Source of the DNA: Hirudinaria manillensis
Lineage: Eukaryota > Annelida > Clitellata > Hirudinida > Hirudinidae
Length of the DNA stretch: 64,000 nucleotides
Direction of reading: 5' to 3'
NCBI GenBank assembly: GCA_034509925.1
Contig: CM067528.1
Span: forward strand, 3,665,001 to 3,729,000
A program made the translations under genes and the position numbers. The notes under the pieces are model-generated. The model was not told where the DNA came from. It saw only the letters and a program-made list of their open reading frames with translations, and searched no databases. This document shows, piece by piece, positions 26,792 to 51,703 of the stretch. Each line of letters starts with the position of its first letter. Position 1 is the stretch's first letter.

Positions 26792-27607
26792 GTTAATATT
26801 TTCCTGGTAACAAAGACATAAGTAGCAGTGAATTGCATGGAGGAGCAAAAATAAAAAAAATAAAAAAAAGAGTTTGAGTTTGGAATGTCAGAGAAATTCC
26901 AGTCTCAGGAGCTGCACGTTGGAAGTTGCAGAGTTTTCCAAATGTTGCTAAAAATAATATCTACATTCATATCTGCTCTCCTGTAGCTATATTATTATTA
27001 TTATTGTTATTGTTGTAATAATAATAATAATAATTATTATTATTAATATTAATATTATTAGTATTATTATTATTATTATTAGTATTTGTTTTTAAAAAAC
27101 ATAAAATTAGCATCGTAACAATGTCGTCCAATGCAAGTCTTATTTTTTTGTGTTTCAGAAGTTTGAAAATTTGCCGTCTTTTTTATTTATTTATTTATTT
27201 ATTGGGAATTAAGTAAAATAAAAAAGTTAATTCTGAATAAAATAGTTTTAAAAAGAATTAAATTAAGTCGCCGAAAAACAGGCTGCGATTCAAAGCGATA
27301 AATTCCTCGGATGCAGTGAAGGTCATTTTTGGGAGGTCGGCCAGGGTTGATGACGTCAGAGCGAATTATTTCCCGCCACGTGGGCAGACGAGATGCGAAC
27401 TGCTTTCGCTGGAAGTTTAAGGAAATCAATTTGCCCGTCAAAGATTTAAGGCAACTTCGGGATTTTTATGGGGGGACTTAACCCGCGGACGAAAGCCGGA
27501 CACTCATCACGGTAGTGGTTTGGAAGGCGGATGTATCGAACGACTGCACCCCTGCTCGATTTACGGACGCGCGTTTCAAATTTTTCTTTCCAACTGGAGT
27601 GGGGCAT

Positions 27608-27661
27608 GATGATGATGATGATGAGGAGGAGGAGGAGGAAGAGGAGGAAGAGGAGGACGGG
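27608..27661. repeat. GAT/GAG/GAA purine-rich tract
   Basis: Six GAT units followed by about 37 bases that are nearly all G and A. A polypurine run of this kind can form triplex DNA. It lies 540 bases upstream of the paramyosin start codon. Confidence 0.8.
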
Positions 27662-28198
27662 ATGAAGGAAGCTGGAAGCATTCACCTGGAGAAGGCGGAA
27701 AATCTCCGAAGAATATTTGACTCATCCGCAGAAAACTGCTGTCGTGAGGTTTTCAAAACTCGGCCTCCCAGAAGGGAACTGCCTCCATTAAGAATTTAAT
27801 GGGAGGTGTCGAATGACGGATTGGAATGTGTGCATGGAATAACCGGAGCGAAATTTAGAAACATGACCCGTGCAGGTTCGTAATTTTACGATCTTTTCAA
27901 GAGTTCCCTATGGAGATGGATTTCATATCTCTGCTCTCCTCAGTAGCTACATTCCCGGGCCCATTCACTTCCAGGAGCAACGTGCTGCAGGAAAGTTCTT
28001 TGCTCAGTCGTTGCTGGAAGGAAGTTTGCAGCTGGATGAGCAAAGGCTGCAGAGGCCGCTTCTTTAAAGTTTCCCCATCCCAGACTTTGGCATAACTCCA
28101 GCCATCCTTCGAGCGTCGATCTCAGTGCGAATCCCGGAGTGATACTCGGCAGTCTTTGAATTTCCTATCGAAGTTTACTTTTAGTTTTTGCATCAACG

Positions 28199-39589
<11,391 letters not shown>

Positions 39590-41759
39590 ATACGAGGTTA
39601 GAAAAGTGTAAGGACATCTTTGCTTTGAAGACTAACATTGACATTAACGAGTTTCTCTCTTTTCCATTTCCAGGCTTCCAACCATGGAACCGCTCCCGGA
39701 GTTTAAAAAAAAAATAACATTAATCGCAGTTGTTCCTCCAATTTTTGTTCCTATTTATAGTTTCAAAGTCGCAGCATGTCGACCATTTTGCCACATCGTA
39801 CTCGTCTCATCCTGTTATTCTGTATAGCTTCACCAACCGTGGTTCAATAGAAAATAGAAACCGCCATCATGTTCTTATTTTCTTCTCCGATTTTCGTTCT
39901 TTGCTTTCGAAGTTGAGACAAAATTAAAAGCGATTATGGTTCAATTGATGCCACAAGTCGAATTGTTTGCGACTTTATACGAGCCGTTAGAACACGGTAC
40001 CTGAGTTTTATTTGGTAATGAAAAGGAATTTGTTCAATTAATAAATTATTGACAGCAACAAAGTTAATCTTAATTCGACGATTCAAAACAAAGTCCTTAA
40101 AAGTAAAAAGCATCGTAGCACAAATTTTGTGGAAAAATTAAGTCTAAATAAGCAGATATATATTCTTCAAAAAAAATGGTTTATACGAACAGAAGTTGGA
40201 ATGACACACGACAAATAAACATTTAATTTCTAACATGGGAACGGCTCTAAAATATGAAACTCATTAAGGGCAAGGCAATAAACAAAGACGCGGCTAAATT
40301 TATTTGCATTACCGAGAAATTGCTTTTAAGGCCAACATAATTAAAAATTATTTTTATGCGAATACATTAAACATTTATTTCGCTATCTTCACAATAGTTG
40401 GACATTAGCGATCTTTAACAGTTGATTTCAAACGATAAGACTAGAAATAGGTAATTGACAATTGATGTTATTTATTGAAATAGACATGTTTTAAGAAGCA
40501 AATAAACCCATTATTTATGTTTCCATAGCGATGTTCTGTCTAAGAAGAATGTCATTTTCCCGCAAAAATGAGTCGTTATAGAACGGTAATTTAAAGATGG
40601 CGATTTTACCAAGATCATTTGTGCGGTAAAAATTTGCAAAAATTTAATTCTTTGTCTTTTTAACGATGTAATGTCAGGAATGTCGGCCTATTTTATAATA
40701 GTTAATTAAAAATTTAATGAATTATTAGTGGATTGAACCATAATCTGATATATTTTTAAATAGCACACTCAAATTGTTTTAAAATTCACACTACTAGTCA
40801 TGATTTGAAAATTGATTGCTTCATTCTCTATTAAAGTTTTCGTAGCAATCACTGCATCTTTATTTCTTATAACTTATCCCATTTTACTTGATTTTAGTCA
40901 ATCATGAGTGCACATGTAGGCCGCCTTTCTTTTAAAAAGATTTTAAATAGTTTGAAACTGTTGAATTCACAAAAAAAGAGCAGACTGAGGTCGATCATTT
41001 TTATAAGTTTGACCTAGCAGACCGTCTGAGTATGATATAATATTTCCATTTTTTAAAAGAATATCTGTTGCATCTCCTCAAAAATTAATTTTGTGAAGAG
41101 CTTTTTAAAATTAACCAAGACCGTAAAATTAGATTTGTGATCCTTGTATGAATTTAATGTCTAAATACTAAAATCAATGGGGTTAATTTCAAAGTTTGGC
41201 TTTGGGCAAATGGCCATTATCGAGGAGAAAATTTCCAAAAGAAAATCTTTATTGTCTTTATTAGAATCGATGATAATTTGGTTACAATAAATATTTCAGA
41301 TGAAAGTTATTGTTGACTCTAGGCAATATCAGCGATTTGTTTAGCCACTTTTGTCTTATTAAATCATGCGCTTCATTTAGTTTTCTGAATCTGCTAATCA
41401 TATTAATTTATGGGCTGAGATATCATGACGTGGATGCGAATATTAATTATATGTTAATCGCTTAATATATTTTATCTTGACCTGCAAGTTTATTCGAAGA
41501 AGGTAGCAAATGCAAGATAAATTGCTTATATTATATTAGCTCGATCTCAGAACTAATTAGAAACTTATCTGAATATCAACTGTCATTCTGAGTCCACATA
41601 TATTTTGTAAATATTAATGCCAACTAAAGAAAATTTTGTCTAATTAACAAAAATTATTTACTAGAACCAATCCAACCCTGAATTATTTCTTGTCATAAGG
41701 CACATGTAAACAAAGGCAGCAATATCTTAGTATATTGTTTCCAGGATAGGCTTGCAGAA
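39590..41759. other. Paramyosin 3' UTR and intergenic DNA
   Basis: AT-rich, no exon seen. A good acceptor (TTTCCATTTCCAG before 39675) lies 85 bases after the paramyosin stop, so a short 3' UTR intron or an alternative last exon is possible. The right end should hold the ARL8 promoter and 5' UTR. Confidence 0.6.
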
Positions 41760-42858
41760 ATGTTAGCTTTTCTACACAGAATTTTGGATTGGTTTAAAAG
41801 TGTATTTTGGAAAGAAGAGATGGAGCTTGCACTCGTCGGTCTCCAGAATTCTGGAAAGACTACATTTGTCAATGTTATTGCAGTAAGGCTTTGTCCATTG
41901 TTTGTATTTGTCCTTATTGTCTTGAAAGTATAATGTTAGAACTAATGAAATTCTTTAAGGCAGGTGAATTCAGTGAAGATATGATTCCCACTGTTGGTTT
42001 CAATATGAGAACTGTAACAAAGGGAAATGTAACAATTAAGGTGGCAGTTAATTCATTGTTTTAATTTTTAGCTTTAACTGGTTTTCAAAAGTCTCGTGAA
42101 AGAATTTAGTGGTTAGATAATTAAAATTACGTTTAATTATCACGTCTCATTTTATAGGATCTACACTTTTGGAAGCAGTTTTTGTCTCTAAAAGTTGATT
42201 AAAATGTTTCATAGATATGGGACATAGGTGGTCAGCCCAGATTCCGAAGTATGTGGGAAAGATATTGCAGAGGTGTTAACGCCATAGTGTGAGTTCAAGC
42301 ATAATGTCTATTCGTTTTACTGGTTCTTTAACCTAAAGGTATCACCTAATTCAGATACATGGTGGATGCGTCTGATTTGGACAAAATCGAAGCATCTAGG
42401 AATGAGCTCCACAACCTGCTTTCAAAACCACAGTTGGTTGGAATTCCAGTCCTTGTTCTGGGAAACAAAAGGGATCTTCCAAATTCTCTTGAGGAGAAGG
42501 ACATGATTGAAAAAATGTATTTGAATGAGTTCACTGTAGATTTCTAATAGTATTGTAGATAAAGAAGCTTGCATTCTAACATTTATTGCTTGCCTCACTT
42601 TGTAATTGCTGATTCCAATTACTCAGACTTTTGATTTAGTGACACAGATTGAATTTATTTGGTTAGGAGTCTCTCCACCTTTCAAGACAGGGAAATATGT
42701 TGCTATTCAATCTCTTGCAAGGAGAAGGACAACATTGGTGAGTGAAAATATATATATATATATATATATGGACTTTGAAGACCTCATATTTAATGATCAT
42801 TTATTTGACAGACATCACTTTGCAATGGTTGATCCAGCATTCCAAATCTAAGCGCTAA
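41760..42858 (+). CDS. ARL8: ARL8 small GTPase, complete (6 exons, 185 aa)
   Basis: An Arf-like GTPase that places lysosomes and related vesicles on kinesin for outward transport. Exons: 41760-41882, 41960-42040, 42215-42288, 42355-42516, 42667-42737, 42812-42858. The N-terminus [17 protein letters not shown] is the amphipathic helix typical of ARL8, which lacks the Gly2 myristoylation site of Arfs. P-loop GLQNSGKT is at residues 27-34, switch II WDIGGQ at 70-75, NKRD at 130-133 and the base-binding SCKEKDN near the C-terminus. Human ARL8B is 186 aa and nearly identical block by block from memory. Introns are short (77-174 bp). A tempting frame past 42516 (YLNEFTVDF) is intron: splicing AT|GTATTT to the acceptor at 42666 restores the expected [12 protein letters not shown]. 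Confidence 0.97.
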
Positions 42859-43735
42859 AAATGGATTTAGGTTCTCGAGTGGCCATATTGCAAAAGCCAC
42901 AAATCAGACTTTCCTGCTAGTCATTCTGAGTCTCGAATGTTTCAATTTTTAACTCTGCTTTTACCTACTCGATCATCTCGTCTTTTTATTGTTCTGTACG
43001 AAGCCTAGGCTACATTTGTTCTCATACTCCGTGTTTTAGGTTCATTTTAGAGTGTTTTCCATCGTTCAAAGTTTGATTAGTCCCCAAATTCATATAATCC
43101 ATGAATCAATACCACATGGTCACTACAAACAATTCAGATTTTTTTTTACTTTGTTCAACTTTGCATTCAAATTTCTTTAGGCTGGCAATTGGAGCTGTGC
43201 TCATGCTTATGCAGCATGTGATGGATTGTGGTCATTTTGAGCCAAGTGCTTGTTTTGGGTTGGGAACTCAATAGTGCAGCTTCAACATTTATCTCATTTC
43301 ATTATTTTTCATGGAAAAAAAGTATCTGTTTTTTGATTTATTTGGTTACTGTATTCATGCTTTCAAAAATAATCACATTTTAAAGTTGGGAGGCCACTGT
43401 TTTGAGACATCTTATTGTAACTTCTTAAAAACAAGGAAGGTTGATCAGTTGCTTCAATTAAAAGTATAGAAATAAAGCAATTGCAAATAAATAGCGAAAA
43501 GGAGAGTATATCTGATGCATGAAAAAAACAAGAAAAGTTGCTGGTAATACTTGCAATGGCATGAAAATTAATATTGTGTCAATTTTGCATCAATATTTAT
43601 TATTGGGTGATATGAAATAATCATAATAACATAGGTCTTTTAGATCAATTAAAATTATAAAATTACTTAATAATTTTACTAATATTGGTAATAGGTGACA
43701 GGAAATATAATTTACAATAACATTGATCATTTAGA
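42859..43735. other. Convergent 3' UTRs of ARL8 (+) and gluconokinase (-)
   Basis: No coding exon. A + strand AATAAA is at 43471-43476 and a - strand AATAAA at 43601-43596, so the two transcripts probably end about 100 bases apart or overlap slightly. Confidence 0.6.
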
Positions 43736-44566
43736 TCAGGTAAGATTTGGTATGTGAGCCAGAATGGAATCAACAACTTGTGGGAGTGGCTGGGAAGCAT
43801 CAACTGTCAATTGGTTCTCATTGGCACCAGGTGGTTCTAATGTGGAACGCTGGGAGCTCAGCAGCGATGCTGGCATGAAGTGGTTGGACCTTTCTCTGAG
43901 ACGTGCTTCAAGGACGTGATCCTCGACTTTCAAGTGAATGAATAAGACTTTTGATCTTTCCAAGATGTGAGTGGGGAAATCCTTATTTTCCACTTCTCCT
44001 ATCAACAAGTCCCTGTAATTCTTTTTGAGTGCAGAGCAGGCCATCACTGCATTAATGCCTCTTTCATTGAAACTGGATTTGGTTAATTATTGCATTTAAT
44101 TTGATAAAATTAATTATCTCTATGACCTCTATGATGATAGTATTTTAAGCTTACTTGGTGATGACTTTGTGAAGAGTCACGAGCCATGGATATCTGTCCT
44201 AATTTGAAATATGTAATTGTAACAATGAGATGGGTGATGTAAAAACTAACTCCCAAATTTGTGAATCGAAAATAGCAAACCTCATCTTGGAGAGGGATGC
44301 CACTGGCCATTTTTTTAATGTTTTCTTGAGAGTGATAGTGGTCTGCATCTACAAATGCCCAATTGAGCTGTCGTTTAAAAAATTGTATTATACTACTTTA
44401 CTGCTTAAGCACCATGCTTTAAACCAACCTTATCCGACAATGATTTTCCTACACAGGATCTAAAAATCATAATCACGATCTAATTACTAGCCATTTCAAA
44501 TTAATTTTAGTAAAAGCTTGGTGCGCACTTGCCACAACCGCTTACTCCCATAAGAATTAAAATCAT
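43736..44566 (-). CDS. IDNK: Gluconokinase (IDNK-like), about 5 exons
   Basis: Phosphorylates gluconate to 6-phosphogluconate, feeding the pentose phosphate pathway. On the minus strand: exon 1 44566-44533 (MILILMGVSGCG), a small exon starting 44448 (completing GCGKS), exon 44367-44281 or longer (LNWAFVDADHYHSQENIKKM), 44198-44155 (DRYPWLVTLHKVIT) and 44072-43736 (VMACSALKKNYRD ... HFMPASLLSSQ ... LEPPGANEN, TGA). The order P-loop, DADxxH, GIPLxD, DRxPWL, ACSALK, GHFMP-like and LEPP matches human IDNK. Intron 1 uses a GC donor (GCAAGT, 44532). The join after GKS is unresolved: ending the small exon at 44429 gives a protein five residues short, while ending at 44439 and starting the next exon about 44383 restores the length. 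It converges on ARL8. Confidence 0.85.
44527..44532 (-). other. GC splice donor, gluconokinase intron 1
   Basis: Minus-strand TTGTG followed by GCAAGT. Spliced to the acceptor before 44448 it gives GVSGCGKS, an intact Walker A. Reading through instead gives GKCAPS and an early stop. Confidence 0.65.
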
Positions 44567-45050
44567 GGCTGAGAAATAAAAGTTGAAAATCGACTTCTGC
44601 AATCAGTAAATTGGCTTTGAACCTCGAATTGCGACAATCTAGGCTAATAGAAATGATGAAAAGTACATGTAATTTAAAAAAAAATATTATTGAACTGCTT
44701 GAACTTTTTTTATAAAAGTTCTTTTATGTTATGACAAAAATTCAATGATGGTACTTTTAAATTAACCAAACGTTTATTTTAGTTCAACTCAACAACTTGT
44801 TTATTAAAGTCTTTGTAGAGTATCGGTGCCTGATACGTTTTGATTTCGAAGTTGCTTGAGAACGTGGGGCTGTTGGACGATTAGATTTTTTTAAATTTTT
44901 TACTTTGTTGTGAATGATTTAAGGCCAAGTTGGGGAGCTGTTACGTTGTCTGTCGAGGGTCCAGATTATTAGTTCTGCATTCATTGCAGATGATCATGAA
45001 GATAGATCGGACCATATCATTATTTATCGCGCTATAGAATTTTCGACGGG
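44567..45050. promoter_or_regulatory. Bidirectional promoter interval
   Basis: 484 bases separate the start codons of gluconokinase (-) and the unidentified gene at 45051 (+). No TATA box or other motif stands out; the interval is AT-rich. Confidence 0.4.
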
Positions 45051-47620
45051 ATGTCACTGGAGCCTGGAAAGATAGGGCTGGTAGGGGAGACCCCTACAAC
45101 TCATAACAACGCAGTTCAATCCGGTGGACCAAGGCGCCTAGGAGTGACTGGCGTAGTTCCACGGAGAGGTGGACGTAAGAAAACTCTCTCCTTGAATCCA
45201 GAAGAAAGGGAGGCTTTGGAGAACTTAATTGAGGAAGTTATTATTGATGGTGGCATGGGTGATAGTGAGAGTGCATCATCTGATGATGAAGAAAATACAA
45301 AAGATAACTCAGGAAAGGAGAAGTCAGATGTACTTTCAACAACTAACACCACTGGAGAAATCAGTAATGATTCGAAAGCTTTGACTGCTTTTAAAATTTC
45401 AAAGAAATTTTATCCTGGTCAACTCAAAGTTGCTTTGAAACATATGACTGATTTGCCTCCTAGATTTAGCAGAAAATTGAAGAAAGCTGAAAAATATCTT
45501 GAAATGAGTGCTGCACAAAAGAATACCTCTGTTTCTGCAATCATAAAAGAGGAAGATGAAGAAGAAGTTGTTTCTTTTAATATGGCCTCAAATCCATTAA
45601 ATGTAACCCAAGATAATAGAGTATCATCTATTTCACCAAAACAGATTTCAAATGATAAAGTAAAAACACAGAAGGAAAAAATGCAAAAAGACCTGAAAAA
45701 ATCCATCAGGAGTCTTTTGACTGATTTGGATCAGTATGTTGATGAGAAAGACAGAATTTCCATTTCACTGGATTTGCCTGGAGCCGTTTCTTGTGCCGAC
45801 TTAGAAAGAGAAACTCTTGGTTATCAAATCAAGCCTCCAGACTCGATTCCTGAACCCGAAGCTTCCCCGAATGCTGAAGCTGGCATCGACAACGCAGAGG
45901 CTGCTGTCAGCAGTTCTCAGAATCCATCATCTGCTTCGGAGGGATCCAAAATTTCTAACGAGACAAAACTTATTCCTCAGAGTCAGTTCAACCATCCTAC
46001 CAAGCAAAAGAGTTTCACTGCTGTGCCCCCTTTGAGTCCCAATTACACTTGCCACCTTCCCGATTCGTCTGCCCAAAAAACGTCTGGAACCGATGACGTG
46101 AAGACACCTATTGTTACGGATAAAGGTGCTTATCAACAATACACTAACTTGACTCCAGCCAACTTCATGGAAACTAATTCTGTAATCATGCCTGTCCAGC
46201 CACTTCTGCCTCAGATTGACTTTTCAGTACCTCCTCCAACCTTCCAATTTCCAACACAATACGGAATGCCTTCCTCTCAGGAGTCTTTCATGCAGAATAA
46301 GATGCAATTTCAGCCTCAGTTTGGGTTCATCGAGCTTCCTGCAACCAATGCGACTCGTGCCCCTCCAAATTTCGTTGGAACGGCGCCCATCATCTTTCAA
46401 CAGTACAACACTCTCCCGCTCGCGAGTCGGCACCAGCAAGTTCCGTCTATTCCTTACGCCGGAGGTCCCGGTTATTTCGTCGGCAGATTCAACGGACCCG
46501 CGAGGCCGATGAACTACGTTCCGCAGTTTAAAACCTCTCCGCAGGCGTCTGCCGAATATCCGCCGAAGCTCGGCGAGCGACAGAACGTCGTCGCGAAGCA
46601 CAGGATGAATAATTCGAACCAATCTGGATACTTCAGGACTCCATTCAAGAAATTAAATTCTATCCAACTGCCTGGTCCGACCAAAGTTGACTCGACAACT
46701 GCTAAAAATAAGTGCAGAAATATTCAGAATTACAACAAGCACGATGCAACCAAGCAGATCCCTTCATTCAGAGACAACTTAACATTAGGGTGAGGATTTG
46801 CACAGAACATAACTTGTCTATTATATTTAAATATTATATTCAAAATAGGCTGAAATAACACGACAATAGCACAAGTGGTTACACAACTTCTGCCTCACAG
46901 AAGACGACACATTTGTTTGAATAATTTTAATTAATTACCAAATTTTTAAATATTCATTATCTTTTTGTTAGTCGTGCACCCGAGTCACTAGTCGAGCTGG
47001 ACCCTGCTCGTGACATTCCGCAGGTTTGTGTCGACGTGTCAGAAGAAACTTCGAACGTACCAGAAGTTCTCTTCAAAGTGGAACAAAACCTTTCTTCACC
47101 CGTTTCCGGATCCCCGAACCAGCAGTCCCCCTCCCCGTCTTCTGCCGACAGAACAGACGCCGAGTCCGCGAGCCACGACTCGAAAGTCGCTCCCGAGTGC
47201 GACTCGAAAACGGAGTCGACGACGTCCGAAGGCTCGATAGAAAGGAACGTCGACGAAGCAGTTGGAGAACTTCTCGTCGCAGACGTCGACCTAGAAATGG
47301 TCAAAGGCGAAAACGACAACGTCGGAAAAACTGGTCTGAACGTCGTCCTCGGGGAGTCGTTCATAAGAAAGTTGAACGAGGCTTTTGCGGACGATGAGTC
47401 CGAGAAAAGTGAGTAAACTTTTCAATGTTTTTAATTTACCATTATGTCTTCAATTATTCATTTTTTAAAAATGGCTTCCGTCGTGGTTTCAGGCAGTTCC
47501 GCTCCTAGCTCGGTATTCCTGGATTGGAGCGTCCTCAAGGAGATATTCTCGTCGCTTCCTTCCGCTCCGTCGACCCGAAATGCTTCGGTCGCGCCCGATG
47601 ACAATCTCGAATCTAATTGA
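45051..47620 (+). CDS. Unidentified disordered protein, 3 exons, 767 aa
   Basis: Exons 45051-46789, 46972-47408 and 47493-47620 join in phase. I do not recognise the family. The N-terminus (GGPRRLGVTGVVPRRGGRKK, then LNPEEREALENLIEEVIID) is charged and helical and looks conserved. A second ordered block, about residues 120-150, reads FKISKKFYPGQLKVAL and LPPRFSRKLKKAEKYL. From residue 250 the protein is rich in Pro, Gln, Ser and Asn, with no membrane segment or signal peptide. The last exon ends with a hydrophobic block, VFLDWSVLKEIFSSLP, before a short tail. Short peptide blocks in a long disordered chain suggest a scaffold or RNA/translation-linked regulator, but that is only an impression. 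ATG 45051 is the first ATG of the frame. An ATTAAA about 47890 could be its polyadenylation signal. Confidence 0.85.
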
Positions 47621-48233
47621 TTTATCAATCGAATTGACAGTCTCGATCCCTGTTAATGTTTGTTTTTTTTTTTGCACGATCAATAAGTCCTTAAGTCGAA
47701 TATTCTTAAAAAAGTGATTTAGTTCTTTATCTGAATTTATTATTTCAAAAAGTCCTTTTGTTTTGATTTGATTGTACATTGTCTTCCATTTGTGCCATGA
47801 ATTTATTGGAATTGTTTTGCAATTGTTTTGAAGGTTCGCCATTTTATTGCTTCGAGTGTTTTGTTGGAAATACATTTAAATATGACCTCATTAAAGTCGA
47901 GTGCATCCTTGCAGACTTTCATTCTATTCTATGAATCCCTGCTGAGCTGATAAATTAAGTGTGTTTAAAAGTTGTCCGAATTAAAAACATAAAATAATAG
48001 AAGCCATGGCCAAATTATGGGATTTGGTCAGCAAAGGAAGACGAGTTTCTGATTTATAAGTTATTTTTAGGCTTTTTGCTTGCAACGGGACTAAATGCAT
48101 CTTCAATGTAGTAAGTATATTTTTGTTAAAATATTAATAATAGTAATAATAATAATTAATCTTTTAAATTTCTGTGGTTAAAAGACCAACATCTTTTTTA
48201 ATATCTTATAACTTTTAACCAGTCGCCTAGCGA
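47621..48233. other. 3' UTR of the unidentified gene and short spacer
   Basis: AT-rich; no exon. It separates the + gene ending at 47620 from CFAP95 ending at 48234 on the minus strand. Confidence 0.6.
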
Positions 48234-49920
<1,687 letters not shown>

Positions 49921-51103
49921 TTGTTGTCAAATTATTTATGATAATGAGTTGTCATTTTAATGAACGCCACAATAGTTTATTTTACGATAAATTACAGAAC
50001 CTCTCAGAAAATCTTTGGGCATTTTCGGTCCTACCGCGGGCATTAGAGTTTGATCACAGTTCTGCATTTCCACTCTGTTCATTGGTGTCGATGGTAATAA
50101 TAATAATGATGATGATGATGATGATGATGAGTGAATTTATGTAGTACATCATTGGCGCTTAGACCATTAGTCTCCTCATTGAGGCGCTGTTTGCAGACTG
50201 GGTTTGAACACGGTACGTTTTCATGGCGAATGTTGCTTTTTATCGCCGTTCGAGTGAATCATTCAGATAAACTTCATGCCAACACGGGAAACAAGTTGAG
50301 ATTAAAATTAGAAACTTGTGGAAATCATTAAATTATCATTTGCAATTGATTTATTTGATAATGGGAATTATCTTACTTTGATTTTCGCTGCACAATAACT
50401 TAGAATTCAAAATATTTTCCGACGTTCGTTTCCAAAGAAACATAACCGCTTGTTTTTGTTAAAATTCTTGACCTGTGCTAAATAAAGCAACACTGATCCT
50501 TGGTAATAAATATGAACGCGACTCGTATGAATTTATGCAAATTGACCAACATCGTTTATAATTAACATTTAATGCGAAACCCGATATAACTTTCTTGGCG
50601 GATGTTATATTTCCAGAAACACACACACAATGCGATCACGACGAGAATTGTTAAACTTTCGAAAAGAAACAGGTGAATTTGCTCGTGAAATGCACTTTGG
50701 TATCAACAAGAAAAGCTGTTGAAACTTTGGCCGATTTATGATGAACATAATCGTATGAATAGAAACTTCGGAAGTCAGAAATGCATCAACCTTTCTTTGA
50801 AATACTCGTTCACGGAATGAACCTGATCCTATAATTCCGCAGTATGTTATACAAATCTAAGCACCGATGCCAGTAATGAATGCGAACGAACGAAGAGACA
50901 CGAAGCATGCGAAATTGTTGACGAGAAGAGAATGGACCCATTGGAAGCAACAATTCCTTGCACAGCAAAGAAATTAAGCGGGACGCGATCGTCGCTCAAT
51001 CGAAGTTTGACATCGAGAAAGGCTCAATCGACTCTCGCTTTCCTCCGAGACAGCACTGTTCCTCGCAAGGGGAAGGTTGGCATCCGAGCCCCGAGATCCG
51101 GGA
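49921..51103. other. Spacer between G-alpha-o 3' end and CFAP95 5' end
   Basis: Probably the 3' UTR of G-alpha-o at the right and the promoter or an unseen first exon of CFAP95 at the left. A GAT tract lies about 50106-50131. No other coding signal is seen. Confidence 0.55.
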
Positions 51104-51426
51104 TCAGTAGAGGCCGCATCCTCTGAGATTGTTGGCAATGATGACGTCGGTGACGGCGTCGAAAACGAACTGAATGTTGTTCGTGTCCGTGGCGCAAGTC
51201 TGGTGGCAGTAAACTTCCTTCGTGGTGCTCTTGTTCTTAGCCTCGAACTGGGCCTGGATGTAGGCGGCTGCCTCTTCGTACGTTTGCTTTCCTGTTGAAA
51301 TTGCGACCGCTTTCACAATTTCTAAACAATCGTGAATTCATTACCGACGGCGAAATAAAAAATGGTTATAATAATATTGCTTTACCACAACTTAAATCAT
51401 TTATGGCGACTAATTAACAAATAATA

Positions 51427-51465
<39 letters not shown>

Positions 51466-51668
51466 TATTCGAAAAAATAGCTAACCGGTATACTCGGGAA
51501 AGCAGACGGTAAGAGGTGACTTTTTGATCTTCTCATCGAAGAGATCCTTTTTATTGAGGAAGAGGATGATGGATGTGTCAGTGAACCACTTGTTGTTGCA
51601 AATCGAATCGAACAGCTTCAAACTTTCCTGCATTCGATTCTGAAATCATCGATAATAAGTTGTTATTA

Positions 51669-51703
<35 letters not shown>

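Larger units (their letters stand above)
16733..28198. other. 11.5-kb gene-poor region upstream of paramyosin
   Basis: No convincing exon was found. The content is AT-rich DNA with many GAT/ATC, GAC, AAT, TTG and GGAT tracts, a 27-bp minisatellite (23585-23885), a candidate core promoter (26136-26212), a full CRE palindrome TGACGTCA at 27351-27358, and a purine tract at 27608-27661. Any further cytoplasmic exon of the protocadherin, or 5' UTR exons of paramyosin, would lie here. Confidence 0.6.

Noticed and set aside
42606..42851. Separate small gene after ARL8 exon 4
   Set aside because: The same bases in another frame encode the last two ARL8 exons, with correct splice sites.
50932..51126. 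64-codon + frame overlapping the G-alpha-o 3' end
   Set aside because: Antisense to the G-alpha-o stop region; no homology.
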